Assembly: GCA_034509925.1 (NCBI GenBank)
Contig: CM067529.1
Span: forward strand, 3,075,001-3,139,000
Source: Hirudinaria manillensis
Lineage: Eukaryota > Annelida > Clitellata > Hirudinida > Hirudinidae
Length of the DNA: 64,000 bases
Reading direction: 5' to 3'
In this document: positions 13,101 to 29,594 of the stretch, piece after piece
Layout: every line of letters starts with the position of its first letter
Position numbering within the stretch: the first letter of the stretch is position 1
Notes under the pieces: generated by a model
Databases searched by the model: none
Told to the model about the DNA's origin: nothing
What the model saw: only the letters and a program-made list of their open reading frames with translations
Program-made: the position numbers and the translations under genes

Positions 13101-13211
13101 CATAAAATTCCACGAAATCATGGCATAGTTTTTGACCCTCAAGGGGTACGATACCTTGGTTCCAATTTGATTCCCGCACTGGCCGACTTGAAGGTGTATG
13201 ATTTCCCTCAT
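10168..13211 (-). CDS. Beta-tubulin
   Basis: Eight exons on the minus strand: 13155-13211, 12602-12710, 12142-12252, 11771-12015, 11478-11690, 10952-11142, 10509-10707, 10168-10395. They sum to 1353 nt, giving 450 aa, the usual length. The protein begins MREI, the motif of tubulin mRNA autoregulation, followed by [12 protein letters not shown]. It carries the GTP-binding signature GGGTGSG and the [16 protein letters not shown] and [20 protein letters not shown] blocks. It polymerises with alpha-tubulin into microtubules. The last intron starts with GC, not GT. It is a divergent isotype: [16 protein letters not shown] stands where LTVPELTQQMFDAKNM is usual, and the acidic tail lacks the common EEYEEE/GEFEEE pattern. 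The CDS is convergent with the neuroligin-like gene and divergent from SIK. Confidence 0.97.
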
Positions 13212-13377
13212 CTTCTTCTTCTTCTTCTTCTTACTGTTGTTGTTGTAAAGGACAACTGACTAAAACTTCACCAAGTGGTTTTGAGTGGCGAGGGGAGTTT
13301 ACGAGCTGGTTACGCCGATAAGAAATTTGAACTTTGGCGGTTTTCGGACCAAAAAAATCTTACGTCATGCGATCGTA

Positions 13378-13385
13378 TGACGTCA
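13378..13385. promoter_or_regulatory. CRE palindrome upstream of beta-tubulin
   Basis: Perfect TGACGTCA, 167 bp upstream of the tubulin ATG, with a TACGTCAT half-site variant at 13361. This sequence binds CREB/ATF-type bZIP factors. Function here is inferred from position only. Confidence 0.45.
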
Positions 13386-14256
13386 GCCTAGTATCGAGAG
13401 TGAATCATACTGAATTGTTTTTGTATTTTGTATTTTTGTGTTTGACCCAATTTTAAATAGTTGATTTATTAATTTTAAAATTAAAAATAGTTAATTGTTG
13501 ATTGGTAACGAGTATTTGTTTTTATTTAAGGGTTGATTGTGATGCATCGGACTGATTTCCGATTTCGGGGGACATCTCAAAAATGAGTAATTCTCTGGTT
13601 CAGTAAATCTATTTTCTGGGTCAGTTAACTTCCAACTTAAATTATTTTAATTACAAAAATGTTGAATAATTTATTTTTAAAAAGGGACACACACATTTTA
13701 TCTTGTTCCGTGTTGGTTCCATATAAATCGCTGAGGAAATTTTGTGCCTCTGTGAACTTTTTTTATTAAATTTGTTAATAAATTTCAAACACTATAAATA
13801 ACAACTGAACTGAACTGAATATTAAAATGAACTTAAAATGAAAAGTGTTAGCGATCGATTTTGAATTACAAGCAGTTGATTCAAGAAAGCAGAATACATT
13901 TTTGTTTTTCATCTCGAAAGAATTATAATTAAAAAAGTATATAAAATTAAAAACAAATTTAAATTTAAAATTCTCCTTCGTAAAACGACTCTGTAAATAT
14001 ATCATTTTCTTCTTACTGAACTGAGTCTGATTCTCCAAAAAGACATGACGATGTAAACGTTCAGGCAATCATTGCCTGTTGATAACTTTTCAGAGGATAT
14101 TATTGGCTGAAACACTTCTTTATCCCCGGATTTTCAACCAATATTTATGTATGTCGTGTAAATCTAAAAAATAAATAAATAAAATTATGTTTAAAATAAC
14201 CGAGAAAACATTCCATCACAAGTGCTCCGTGGTACGGGTTGTTTGAGAATATCTTA

Positions 14257-14264
14257 TGACGTCA
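14257..14264. promoter_or_regulatory. CRE palindrome in the tubulin/SIK intergenic region
   Basis: Perfect TGACGTCA about 1 kb from either gene start. Confidence 0.35.
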
Positions 14265-15101
14265 GAAAGTTGGAAATAAAAAAATAAATAAAAAGAATTC
14301 AAGCAACTACGAGAAATCATCCAGAACAACTTCGAGGCCAAACGGAAAGATTTGAGCCGGATCGAAAGCCGTCGCTTCCATGGAAAGGGTGGAAACTTGA
14401 AAATCATTCTTGACGTAGGAAAGGCGACATTTTGATTGAAGGAGTAACGAGGAAAGAGTCCTAAAGTCCTGGGGGATGATTTTCATGAATGAACGTTTCG
14501 TTGCTGGTTGGTACAAGCACGTGGAAAGCACACCAGTAGCATCTTCTCAATCAGTCACCACGTGACACGAGCCTCACCTTTCCATTGGCTGGAAAGTCTG
14601 GAGATGAGGAGGACCGGGAGAGAGAAGATTACGTATTTTCTAAATTTGGAAACTCGTGCCGGAATGCTGTGCTAATATATGCAGCTTCTACGTTCAAAAC
14701 TGGACATTGGATACTGCCTCCTTCCAACTGGAAGCAAAAATCCTACTCCGACGTTTTAAATTTATTTGTAAATTAAATTTAAATCGTACGAAAAAAAAAT
14801 TAATCATATCCTATCAATAAAGTGCTTTCGAAAATCGCTCTTAAAGCCAATTTCATCTGGCGATTACAGCGTAAAAAAATTCGCTTTTAAAAAGAAAAGA
14901 AAATATTTTGTCTAAAAGTCGTAGTAAATATTGTAATAAATATTCTGAAAATCACAACAAACCATAAAAGGAAGGTTTCATGGAAAACAATACCAACACT
15001 CGGTGTTCCTCATTAATATGCAAATAGAGCGGAATTTGCGTCAACGAAGCCAAAATAGTTGTCATTTGGCCACGCCTACTATGACCCGGTTCTGGCACTC
15101 A

Positions 15102-15115
15102 TGACGTCATATATA
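15102..15115 (+). promoter_or_regulatory. CRE followed by TATA-like sequence, probable SIK promoter
   Basis: TGACGTCA at 15102-15109 is followed directly by TATATA at 15110-15115, 230 bp before the SIK ATG. This close CRE-TATA arrangement is typical of cAMP-responsive promoters. Vertebrate SIK1 is a known CREB target. Confidence 0.5.
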
Positions 15116-15323
15116 CAATCGTAGGCGGAGAGGAAAAAATAGGAAAGTTGGTTTGTGGAGAGAGAGAGAGGGAGAAGGAGTCTCTTTTTTTCTGGTTGGG
15201 ATGGTAAGAAAGTCGTCTGCTGTTGGATTGGAAGTTTGATGAGAAAAGCGAAAAAGGTTTTTGTCTCGTGCGGTCCGTGCCCATCAGTAAGTTCCTCAAG
15301 TGGTCAGAGAACCGGCGAGTTAG

Positions 15324-19460
<4,137 letters not shown>

Positions 19461-21132
19461 TTTCTCCACGCCAGGAGACGGGTGGAGGTTTTATACGAAA
19501 GTAAATTATGTAGCGCCGATTTTTAAATTGTAAACAACACTATTTAATGAATGCCTATCTTGATTGTTGACGATTTTGTACTCGTTTTACTGCGAAGCCC
19601 GGTTCGTGCAGTCCGCTGTTGCTCGTCGCCCTTTAGAAATATGGACGCGTTTTAGATTAGAGCGGTCATCGTTAACGATCAAAACATTTCACGAAACTCA
19701 CAAGAGAGCTTTTCTTTTGCAAAAAAGATTAGAAGAAGCTTTTTTTGTTTTAGGACTGAAATTGATTGACAGCAATGTTTGATGATCATATGCCACGTCA
19801 CTTGAAATTGCCTCGATTCGCCATTATTACGATATCTAGTCGTCCTCATTGGTATCAATTATGCAAAGGTGGTTATTAAATGTAAACAATTAGTATTAGT
19901 TAGCATTACACGCTTCGGGCCTTGCTCCAATGTTCAAATGTATCTCATGCCAGTTAAATCGAAATGTTTCTTTTTTTTTCTGGTTTCAGTTATTCGTCGT
20001 TCATCTGTTTGTTTGTTTGTCACGCATCTGAGAATCAATCGTCTGCGACATGGCGATTAGTCTATGCACGAGTGTAAGCTTTGTTTTGTCATAATTTGCA
20101 AATTATGTTGTTAAATTTGTGGCAATAGAAATGACACCCGATCCAGCAAAGACTCGCGCCTCGCCGTCTCCACCGATTATGTTTCTAGTCACTTTTTGTT
20201 TGAATTGACAACCGATCTGAATTCTGATGATCTATGATTATCCATATTTTTGTTTTATTTTATTTGTATGCACAACATTTTTCTGATTTCGTTTCTTCAC
20301 ATTTCGTCACACTTGAATCTGATTTTATGAACTGGCCATCAACTTAGATCCACTTGATATGTGACCGTCGATTGTAAATTGTAGCAGTTTTGTTTTGTTT
20401 TGTTTTTGATAGTTAGACGATGATTTGCTGTGAAACCACTGCGAGTAATTTGACTTTGTCAACACGGCAAGTGATGTTGAAAATTTCACACCTCAGTTTT
20501 GTATTGCTCTTCATTGTCCATCTACCTTATGATTTTCATATTTTGTAAATAATGATGCAAAATATAAAGATATTTAAATGTTCTTATAAATAACTTCCGA
20601 GATGTGTTTGGCTTCAGAAAGATGGACTTGACTAAGACATAACTTACCAAACATTGTTGCCATACATTCAAACAAATTCAAATTCCCTGATACCAGCCCG
20701 AAATAAACTTCGTTCTGCTATTCTTTCTACTTGCGATGGAAAATCGGGAGGGAAAACTTTTTCAAATATTTCAGCATCAAATAAAATTTTAAGTCTAAAT
20801 TTAATTTAATCATGTTAGTTACTATTTTAAACTTCAGGCAAATTAACCAAAAATCCTAAATTTGAATGAATTTAAATGCGAACTTCCATCGCATTTGTTT
20901 GTTTTGTCATCTGATTTCTAACAGCGTTGGTTGTTGCCGTGACCATAAAATCGGGTGAGAGGTAGAACCGCTCTTTTGCGACGATGACTCCATTTTGGAA
21001 TAATTAATTTTTAACATTTCTTTGCTCAACTTGTCATTAATCTGGATTAGCATGGGTTCGCTAAAAGAATCAAAGTTATTCATTAAGTACCTGGTCTTTT
21101 AAGGAACCATTTAAGAAACAAGCCATTGCGCA
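19461..21132 (+). other. SIK 3' UTR and WDFY 5' region
   Basis: No supported coding exon. A plausible SIK poly(A) signal AATAAA is at 20702-20707, leaving about 425 bp for the promoter and 5' UTR of the next gene. TTATGTAGCGCC at 19506 belongs to a dispersed motif described in the findings. Confidence 0.55.
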
Positions 21133-24100
21133 ATGGCTGCTGAAATCAAGCCTGTTGATCAGTCTGCTGGAGACAATGGCTTTGGAGTTGTCAAGAGACT
21201 GGATCTTCTGAGCAAAATAGAAACAATGTACACTGTAAACATGGCTGTCCTCATGGGAGATGAAGATGACGGAGTGATTGGAGTCTCAGAAGACAAGTAA
21301 ATTTAAAAAACGATCGATTTTGGCTCATAAATTGCCATTGTGGAATCTTCCTTTCACCTCCACTAATTCATGGCTTGATTTTTTTTCATTTGATTAACAT
21401 TTCCACAAAAGAACTTCGGTAAACGAACTTTTTGTTCGTGTTTTTAAATCCAATATGCATTAAGTGAAATGAACATTTTATGACTTAGAAGGAGGCTAAC
21501 ATAATTTTACCTAGCTTCATTTAAAAGGAGTGTTAATTTGCAATTATTAAAATGACATTTTAATATATTATATAAATTACATTTGCCAATTCTAATGCAT
21601 TTCAGAAGAAAATCTCAACATATTACAATATCATAAACATTGTTGAAAATACTTATAATCTCTTCATGAGAACTTCTTAACTCAGGTCAGTAAGAATTTG
21701 GCTGAAGAGAGACAGGGGCAAGTATTGGCCAAGCGTCTGCCAGTTTCTGCCAGGTAGGGAGGATTGTCAATGATTTGTATTTATTTATTTATTTATTTAT
21801 TTTATTGTCTTGTAAAGGAGTGAATTGAAAAAGTGAATGCAAAAGAATGTAAATGAACGAGCGAAACTCGTGTTGCTTAAATTGCAAGTAAATGAATGAA
21901 GGAAGGAATTGTTAACTTAGATTTGGTGGATTGTCTTTTTAGAGCTACTTACTTACTTACTTGTTTGTTCTCTCAAATGTTTGAAATCTGTTGTCTATTC
22001 AACTAAGGAAGCCTAAAGCTATGAATTGTGCAGACGACAATGCAGTTGTTGCAGTCGCATTACAATGCAGTTGTTGTAATACGACTGCAACAAACACGTC
22101 AAGGAACTGTGACTAACGTGCCAAGCCTATCAAGTAGAAGTTTTCTGAGCTCAGGTGTCGTGATTATTCACGAACGTTTGTTTCTCTCGAAAACTCTTCA
22201 AGCGTTCGTTAATGAATTCAAAACAATCGCATTTTCATCCAAAAGTTTGCAAAACACAGAAATAAATGCAATGCATTCCATCATCGTTAATAAAGACAAA
22301 AACATTTGTTGGATTTTGGCCTGAAAGTGGAAGAAAAAAGTCGACAATTTTTTTTTTATTCTTGTTTAGATTTCATCATCATCATCTTCTTCATCTTCAT
22401 CACTGGCTTGAGTGCTTACAACACTCAACTTTGAAATAAAATCCCATCAACTTTCTACGTTTTATTTACATTCCTAACGTATTACAAGCTCTGACAGCAA
22501 CAACTCTAGGCAATAACATTGAATTGCCAATCGTTTTCTGCCGATTGCTCCCTTTTTAGCTCGGATCTTTAAGCCGAGGTAATTGTGCCGTGAATTTTTA
22601 TTATAATTATTTCGTTAATAATATGATGGTTAATGCTACCCTTAGCTGATCAGGATGAGGTTGTCGTGCTGTTTTTGAGTTTTATGATAATTACATCATG
22701 AATAAATAATATTATTATAATGTTATTTATATTATTAATATATTATTATAATGTTATTTATATTATTAATATATTATTGTAATGTTATTTATATTATTAA
22801 TATATTATTATAATGTTATTTATATTATTAATATATTATTGTAATGTTATTTATATTATTAATATATTATTATAATGTTATATTGCAGCTCCAGCAACTT
22901 CTGTGTTTTATTACAAGGAGAAGAGGGCGCTTTACATCGGCCTTGGCAATGGAACCGTAATGGTACGAAATTACGCCAGACGACAATTACAATTGTAATT
23001 GAGTCATAATTATCAGAGAGTTTTAATTATTGACAAATAACAAGTAATAATCGTAATTTTATCGTAATAATTGTAATTTTATTGTAATAATTGTAATGCT
23101 ATTGTAATAATTGTAATTTTATTATTTTTTTTTGTAATTAAGCTCGTGCAATGTAAGTTCACATGTTTCTTTTGTCCTTTACCTGAACCTTTTGAATGAA
23201 TAATCCACGATAATCAAGTCGGTATTTATGCTAATTTGTGCTAATTTATTCGCCAACACTTTCCCTCGCTCTGTCGAGTGAAGTGCACCGCTTCAAAATT
23301 AGTTTGAATTTCTTTCCTAAAATTAATTAATTAATTAATTAAGTCGTAAATAATTCGTCAGGAATTTCTCGTGGCAGAAGATGCCAACAAAATAACGCAC
23401 GTCAGGGATGTGCTGGGTGAGTGAGAATTTGAGTTCATGACATTCAGTTTTCATGCAATCCTGACCTATTGTTGTTCAATTTGAACTGTAACTTTCCAAT
23501 AGGTTTAGAATTTGATTTTGAGACATTATATTTATTGTGGATATTAATTTTCTATTATAAATTGGCCTTCTTAAAAAGTTGAAGCATCTTTATCACTATT
23601 ATCACCATCACCGACATATTATCTTAACATCATATCATCGTCGTCGTCATCATCATCAATCTTTTCCAGCACACGTCGACAAGGTCACATGCATCTTCCT
23701 GGCTCCTTTCCAGAGATGGGTTCTGACGGGATCGAGGGACAAGTTCTTCCAGTGGAACTGCTCCGAGACGGGGAGGAAGTTGGGCAGCTACCTGGTTGAC
23801 GTTTGGATCAGTTGTCTGTGGTTGGTTTTCTTGGTGATCAATCGATTGATTACTCATTTATTAGGTTGTCATCGTCCAAGACTTGTTAGAGATTCTGTTG
23901 TTTCTTGTTCGGACTGATATTGATGTTTTAACTAACTGTCTTCTATGCTATATTTGATGTGAAGCATTGGAGTTTAGCATGTTTTGTTGTTTTGAACTTC
24001 ATGTTGTTCCTGTTCATAGTTGGTTGTTATTTCCCAACCATTTGGAATTGCAAATCCATAACTTCTTTCCACTGTTGTCCTTATATATATATAACATAAT

Positions 24101-27014
24101 ATAATATAATATATATTATATATAAAATAATATCTGGTATATTTATCATCAATATCTGGTCACCAGTGCTCCTCTAGATGGCTTCTCTGCGATCAACATC
24201 GTTTACGATTTTAGAACTGAAATACTTTCATTAATTGTTCTAAACATCAACATAATTATAATAAAGCACGAAATTATTATTATTTTAATGTCGGATAATA
24301 TCGACCGATTAGTTTTTAATTCAAAAAAATCTCTGAGCAGTCGTTCAACATATTCTCAGCTTCGACTCTGCTTCTCAATGCGCGTTTGTTGGTGACATGT
24401 CTGGACAGATTACGGTGCTCAAGATCAACCAGACGACATCGCTCATCACGGTCCTCAAAGGACATTCGGGTGAGGATAACTAATTTTGGTTATTATTATT
24501 ATTATTATTATTATTATAATTATTATTATTATTGTTATTACCACTAATGTTTTAACCCTTGCTATTGATTTTAGCATGTCCAGATAATGTTCTTGTAGCA
24601 ATTATAATCTCTATTTGTTTTTTCTTAGAAGTGCTTTCAACGGGATTAAGTCATTATCGGAGCTATTTATGTAGCTCGTACTTTCTGTCGGGTTTCGCGT
24701 ACTGAAATGAGTTTCTGACCTCGAACGTAACAGTACACCGTTCCATCCCTTGTCAACAAATAAAAAAATTTTATTAAATAGTTAATTATTGATTAATAAA
24801 TAATAATAAACGAGGGTATTTCAGCAAGGTTTATGAGGAGCCAATTATTTCTATTTCTTCTGGTCAGGGGTCAAACTGGAGTTTCTGACCTGCAGGTCAC
24901 CAAGCAAATACCCCCCCGATTTAAAACCTAATAACAACATCAACGTGCCTAAGATGTTGATAATAGAAATTTTATTTCCCTTCCAAGTTCAAAGTTCATC
25001 TTCAGTCCATATTGATGCCTTCCATCCATGTTTTCGTTTAAACTTCAGAAATAGTTTTTATTTAAAAATTTATTTATTTTTATTAAACTTTGTCCGCAAC
25101 GAACAAAGTTTGGCTTTGATGTGATGTTTCAATTTATTTTGGGGTTTAGAAACATGGATATTTAGAACCATAATTTTTTTCATGGGAGGTCATAATCTTT
25201 GATTATTTTTGTTACTATTATTATTATTATTGTTGTTTTTATTATTATTATTATTGTTATTGTTGTAACTACAATTATACACGATGCACTCAACTCAATC
25301 AACAATCTTGAAGAACATGTAATTGCATTAGAAATAATTATTCCACAAAAACTCTTGCTTTGCATATCTTTTACGTTTGAGGTCACTAAACACGTGAAAA
25401 CCATTTGATTGCATTAATTTTCAAACTTAACGACATCCGTCAGAGTCACACTTGAATGATCTCAAATTTTTACAAAATGCATGTAATGTTTGTAATGTTC
25501 GTAATGCGAGACTGTTTACGATTTACGAGTCTTTTATTCGTTTCTTGTTCCAGCCTCCGTTCGCAGCCTGGCCTGGGACAAGGACAGGAATCTTTTGTTT
25601 TCGGGAGGCGGTGACAGCACCGTGGTCGTGTGGGACATCGGGGGGAAGAAGGGGACCACGGTCGAGCTGTCGGGCCATCAGTTCGTCCAATGCTTCCCTT
25701 TCCTTGGATTTGTTTTGCCGTGACATGAGTGTAGAATGTGGAGACGAAGAGATTGGATTGCGTTCATAATTACGAATAATTACGATTGTGATGTTGCTTT
25801 GCTTCATGATGACATTACAATTCAACATTGAATGTCATGGCTAAATGGTAATCTATCTATCTCCTGTTCAATAGCATTGATTATCATGACCATCTTGATC
25901 ATCATCATCATTACCATAATTGTCTCTTTTCAGGGACACTGTTGAATGCCTCCTGTACATTCCCGCGTTCAACCAACTGGTGTCCGGAGGTGCCGACTGC
26001 AACATCATCTTCTGGAACATGGATGCCCAGAGGAAGCAGGTGAGTGAGTGAATGAATGAATGAATACCGAGTTTTGTGATTGACGTGGTCTACAATTCAT
26101 TAAATAGACTGCTTGGTGAAACTATTTATTACTCGTCGTTTAGCATAATTAACGAATTATTTGCAAAATGGAAATAAAACGACTTCTTGTCTTGTTTTGT
26201 TTGTGAACTTGATATCTTTACTTTGCATCCAGATGCCAGTCTGGAGTGAGAGCAACAAGTGCGAATGTTGTGGGGGACCCTTCTTCTGGAACTTCAAGAC
26301 CATGTGGGAAATCAAGGCCATAGGCGGAAGACAGGTTGTAGGATTAAACGCAAACGTTTTTAGAATTTTTACGACATATGTCAGAACAAAAATTCTTGTT
26401 ATGACTTGCCTTCTGTTATTATTTTTAATTATTATCTTAAAAATATTTATTAATTAAATAATCCTATTAAATTATTAATGAATATCTTATTATTTATTTT
26501 TAAAATTTCCGTCTTTCTATTTTGCAGCACCACTGCAGGAAATGCGGTCGAGCCATCTGCTCCACTTGTAGCCAGAAGTTTTCCATTCTGCCACAGTACG
26601 GCTTCGAATATCCTGTCAGACTGTGCAATGAATGTCATGGCAGTCTCAAAGAGGAGGAGTAAGATTGGATTATTTTAATTATTACTTAATTAAATTATTA
26701 TCAAGGATTATTTTAATTATCATCATCAATAGCATCCTCACCTTATCATCAATTTAATTGTTAGTATTTTTTATTTAATTTGTGTTTTGTATCGTGTTTT
26801 GTAGGCTCTCACCGCTGGCAGTGTCATATCATTCCAAGCACAAAATCATCAGCATGGACGTTGACGTTTCCAAGAAGATCATTCTGACCACAGGAAAGGA
26901 CAAAATAATGAAGGTAGATTCGGTATTATTCGGAAAATAATAGCTTTATCATTTTTATTTGCGATTTTTTTTTTAAATTTTCAGATCTGGGAAATGCTGG
27001 ACAACTGGAACTAA
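21133..27014 (+). CDS. WD40-repeat and FYVE-domain protein (WDFY1/WDFY2 family)
   Basis: Twelve exons: 21133-21296, 21686-21753, 22889-22962, 23362-23416, 23670-23820, 24360-24469, 25554-25680, 25934-26039, 26233-26334, 26528-26658, 26805-26913, 26985-27014. All phases agree and the product is 408 aa, against 400-410 in vertebrates. It starts MAAEIKP, has WD40 blades with [42 protein letters not shown] and NIIFWNMD, then a FYVE zinc finger (from about residue 290) with CECC, GGRQHHCRKC, CSTC and CNEC ligand pairs. The final blade ([13 protein letters not shown]) follows the FYVE, so the finger is inserted in the propeller as in WDFY1/2. Family members bind PI3P on early endosomes. Paralogue identity cannot be settled. 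Confidence 0.96.
22046..22093 (+). repeat. Short inverted repeat (hairpin) in WDFY intron 2
   Basis: Arms 22046-22065 and 22074-22093 are 20 nt each, complementary at 19 of 20 positions, with an 8-nt loop. A direct repeat of ACAATGCAGTTGTTG (22038 and 22062) overlaps it. Confidence 0.8.
22706..22880 (+). repeat. 29-bp minisatellite ending just before WDFY exon 3
   Basis: About six tandem copies of a 29-bp A/T unit (ATATTATTATAATGTTATTT plus 9 more bases). Copies show TATAATG or TGTAATG at the same place, and these alternate in the later copies, suggesting a 58-bp higher-order unit. The array ends about 8 bp before the acceptor of the exon starting at 22889. Confidence 0.9.
24489..24540. repeat. 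(ATT)n microsatellite in WDFY intron 6
   Basis: About 50 bp of ATT units 20 bp after the splice donor. Confidence 0.85.
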
Positions 27015-27525
27015 ATAGACCTTGATGATAACTAAGTCAATCTCGATGACAACAAATTCTTACTGTTTATTTATCTTTTATGCAATTTTATTGCGCTTTT
27101 CTGGAACCGTGGTGATATCGAACAATGACCCAAATATGGTATTAATTTAGTAACAAACTAACTAAGAATAACTGCTTTATATGACCAATCTAAATATAGA
27201 TATTTGTCACGGCTGTCTACTTATTTCTTCTGACTGTTGATTCGAGAAATCTTGAATGAGGGAGATTTTGCGATAGAAAAAAATTGATTTATTGGGTGTT
27301 TTAGTCATCTTGAGTTTGTGTTTGTTTGATAGAAAGGTTTTTCATTCGCTTCTGGAAAGTTCTGGCGTTGTTAGCAACCGCTCAGATAATTCTCAAAAAG
27401 GTAAACAAGCTTAGAAATAAAAACTGCGCATTTCGTGTCCTGAGCTCGGGAAAAGGAATTTGTCGACTTATCGCCTTTTAGCACTTTAGCTTTCAGGACG
27501 CTCTCGAAAGTCATTTACTCAGAAA
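27015..27525 (+). other. WDFY 3' UTR and MLF 5' region
   Basis: No coding sequence seen. AATAAA at 27416-27421 could end the WDFY transcript, only about 105 bp before the MLF start codon, so the two same-strand genes are tightly spaced. Confidence 0.5.
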
Positions 27526-29594
27526 ATGTTCAGAGGATTTTATGACGATCCATTTTTCGGGTGAGAAATTACTTTGTTTTCAAGGCACTAGAATCAACTG
27601 ACTTTTTGCGAGGTTCTGTTTGCATGTTTGTAAGACTCGATTTAATTCTGAAGATTTGATGAACATCAACATCGGGGGAGGCACATGGATCAAATAGAGG
27701 ACGATCGAAGCCATCGTCACAAAGGGCACAAAAAGTCACATACAGGGTCCAGAGATTTGGCCCTGATGGATGAATTCGATCAGTCCTTCAAAGATCCTTT
27801 CAACGTGTTCGATACTATGATGCGAACCATGGTGAATGGTGCATTTTCGGAGGTGGGTTAGTTTGAAAAATGCCACCCTTTCTTTCTCTCTAATTTGTCA
27901 CTTTCAAATAAACCCATTGCACAAATCTGAAGATCTATGTTTCTGGGATTTATAGTATTATGTCTTTACAGCATCATTATTTATTATTATAGTATTAATA
28001 ATGCTCAGGCATTCTCTGACTTAAATAACAGTTTGATTTTGATTGTTTCAAAGCATTTCAATATTTCTGAATTTGTGCAGTCTATCAGTTTGGATGGCAA
28101 GGATGGGTTCGGATATTCTTCCTACCACGTAGCATCTTACACTGACGACGGCAGTGGTCAGCCCAAAGTGTTTCAGGCCAGCAAGTCCACCAAGCACGCC
28201 CCTGGAGGGGTAGGTAGCATGAATTATTTTTGAGTTGTTTCTGATTCCTTAACTTCAGTAACACTTGATTTCATTTTAGTTTTAATTAATTGACGAGATT
28301 TGCACAAAATATTTTTGGTTAAAATGCGTGGTGAAGTACTACAAGGGAAAGTTTTCTCATAAATTTTTGAAAATAATCCAAGAATTTGATTAAATTTAAA
28401 GTGAATAATTTTTCAAATTTTTAAACACTTTTTTTTCCTATGAAATTGTCTTTACTATATACTAAAGGCCAATTCTTAAAGTATTGTTTTATTCCAGTTG
28501 AAGGAAACTCACAAGGCAATTAGGGATACGGAGGCAGGGCTGGAAAGGATGGCAATCGGTCGCCACATCCGAGACCGGGGTCACCAGATCATCAGGGAAA
28601 GGAACACCAAGAGCGGAGAAATGAGAGAGAATCAAGACTTCATCGGGTTTGCAGAAGGTGGTGCATAACTTTTGTCGTTTGGTATCTTATGTATGTATGT
28701 ATACATAGTATGTGCCCAGTACAAGAGTAATAATTTCTTAATATTTTTATTAAGTAGGGAAAATTATTACATTTAATAGGATAGATGTCAGCATATTTTA
28801 TTAAGAATTAGCCTTCGTTTGGATATTTCAACGTCTTTCATTTTGTCTTTATATCTTCATTGCAGTTGATTTGTTCCAATTTGTATTCATATTTGAACAT
28901 ATTCCTTACAAATCATCAACAGCATGGCATTACAGTCCAATGTACGTGCATTACATTACCTATTACGTGTTGTCTCATTTGCAGAGGAGGTCGATCAGTT
29001 CGATAAAGATTGGAAAAGGGAGGCAGAAGCATTTGGAAGAAATGATAAGCAGTTTCTGAGAGATCAGAGGTATAAAATACCTATTTGTACTCTGAACAAA
29101 GGAGTTGACGAATTTTATAATAATACATCATTTATATAGCGCGTGAGCTGTAGGGACGCTGAAATATATTTAATATTATATATATTTCAATTTATTATGA
29201 ATCTTAATAATATGAATTTATCTAATATTATATATATTAGTTTCGAAGAGTCTGCTTATAAACACTTGAGCTACTAAGTCTATTAAATTCGTGAATATTT
29301 GCTCGCAAAAGTCGAGGAAGCGGGAAACGAATTTGACGAACGACTGATTTCGTCGTCTTTGTTGTTTTTCCGATCTTTTAAGGTCGACTGCACGTCCAAA
29401 GCTGGAGTACAAGTCTGGAAAGAAATCAAAATACTAAAACCATTACATCTTGTTTTTGTGATTCCTCATGTTTCATTCCTAATGACGATGATGATGATGA
29501 TGATGATGCTGCTGCTTTCCTGTCTCAGCGTCATCCCAGAACGTACAAAACCAATTCATTTTCAAGTAGCAGGCACGGACCTCGGAAGACTTAA
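27526..29594 (+). CDS. Myeloid leukemia factor (MLF1/MLF2/dMLF family)
   Basis: Six exons: 27526-27560, 27654-27852, 28081-28209, 28498-28657, 28985-29069 and tentatively 29540-29594, giving 220 aa. The protein starts MFRGFYDDPFFG and contains DPFNVFDTMMRTMVNG, then SSYHVASYTDDGSGQPKVFQ. It continues with HKAIRDTEAGLERMAIGRHI and RDRGHQIIRERN, the MLF core, and ends EEVDQFDKDWKREAEAFGRN. MLF proteins are small adaptors that shuttle between nucleus and cytoplasm, associate with Hsp70/DnaJ chaperones and act on transcription factor stability. The last exon is the weak part. It fits the phase and gives a short Ser/Arg/Lys tail followed by AATAAA near 29620-29635, but I could not match it to a conserved tail. 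Intron 3 (28210-28497) and the other introns hold no other exon. Confidence 0.92.
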
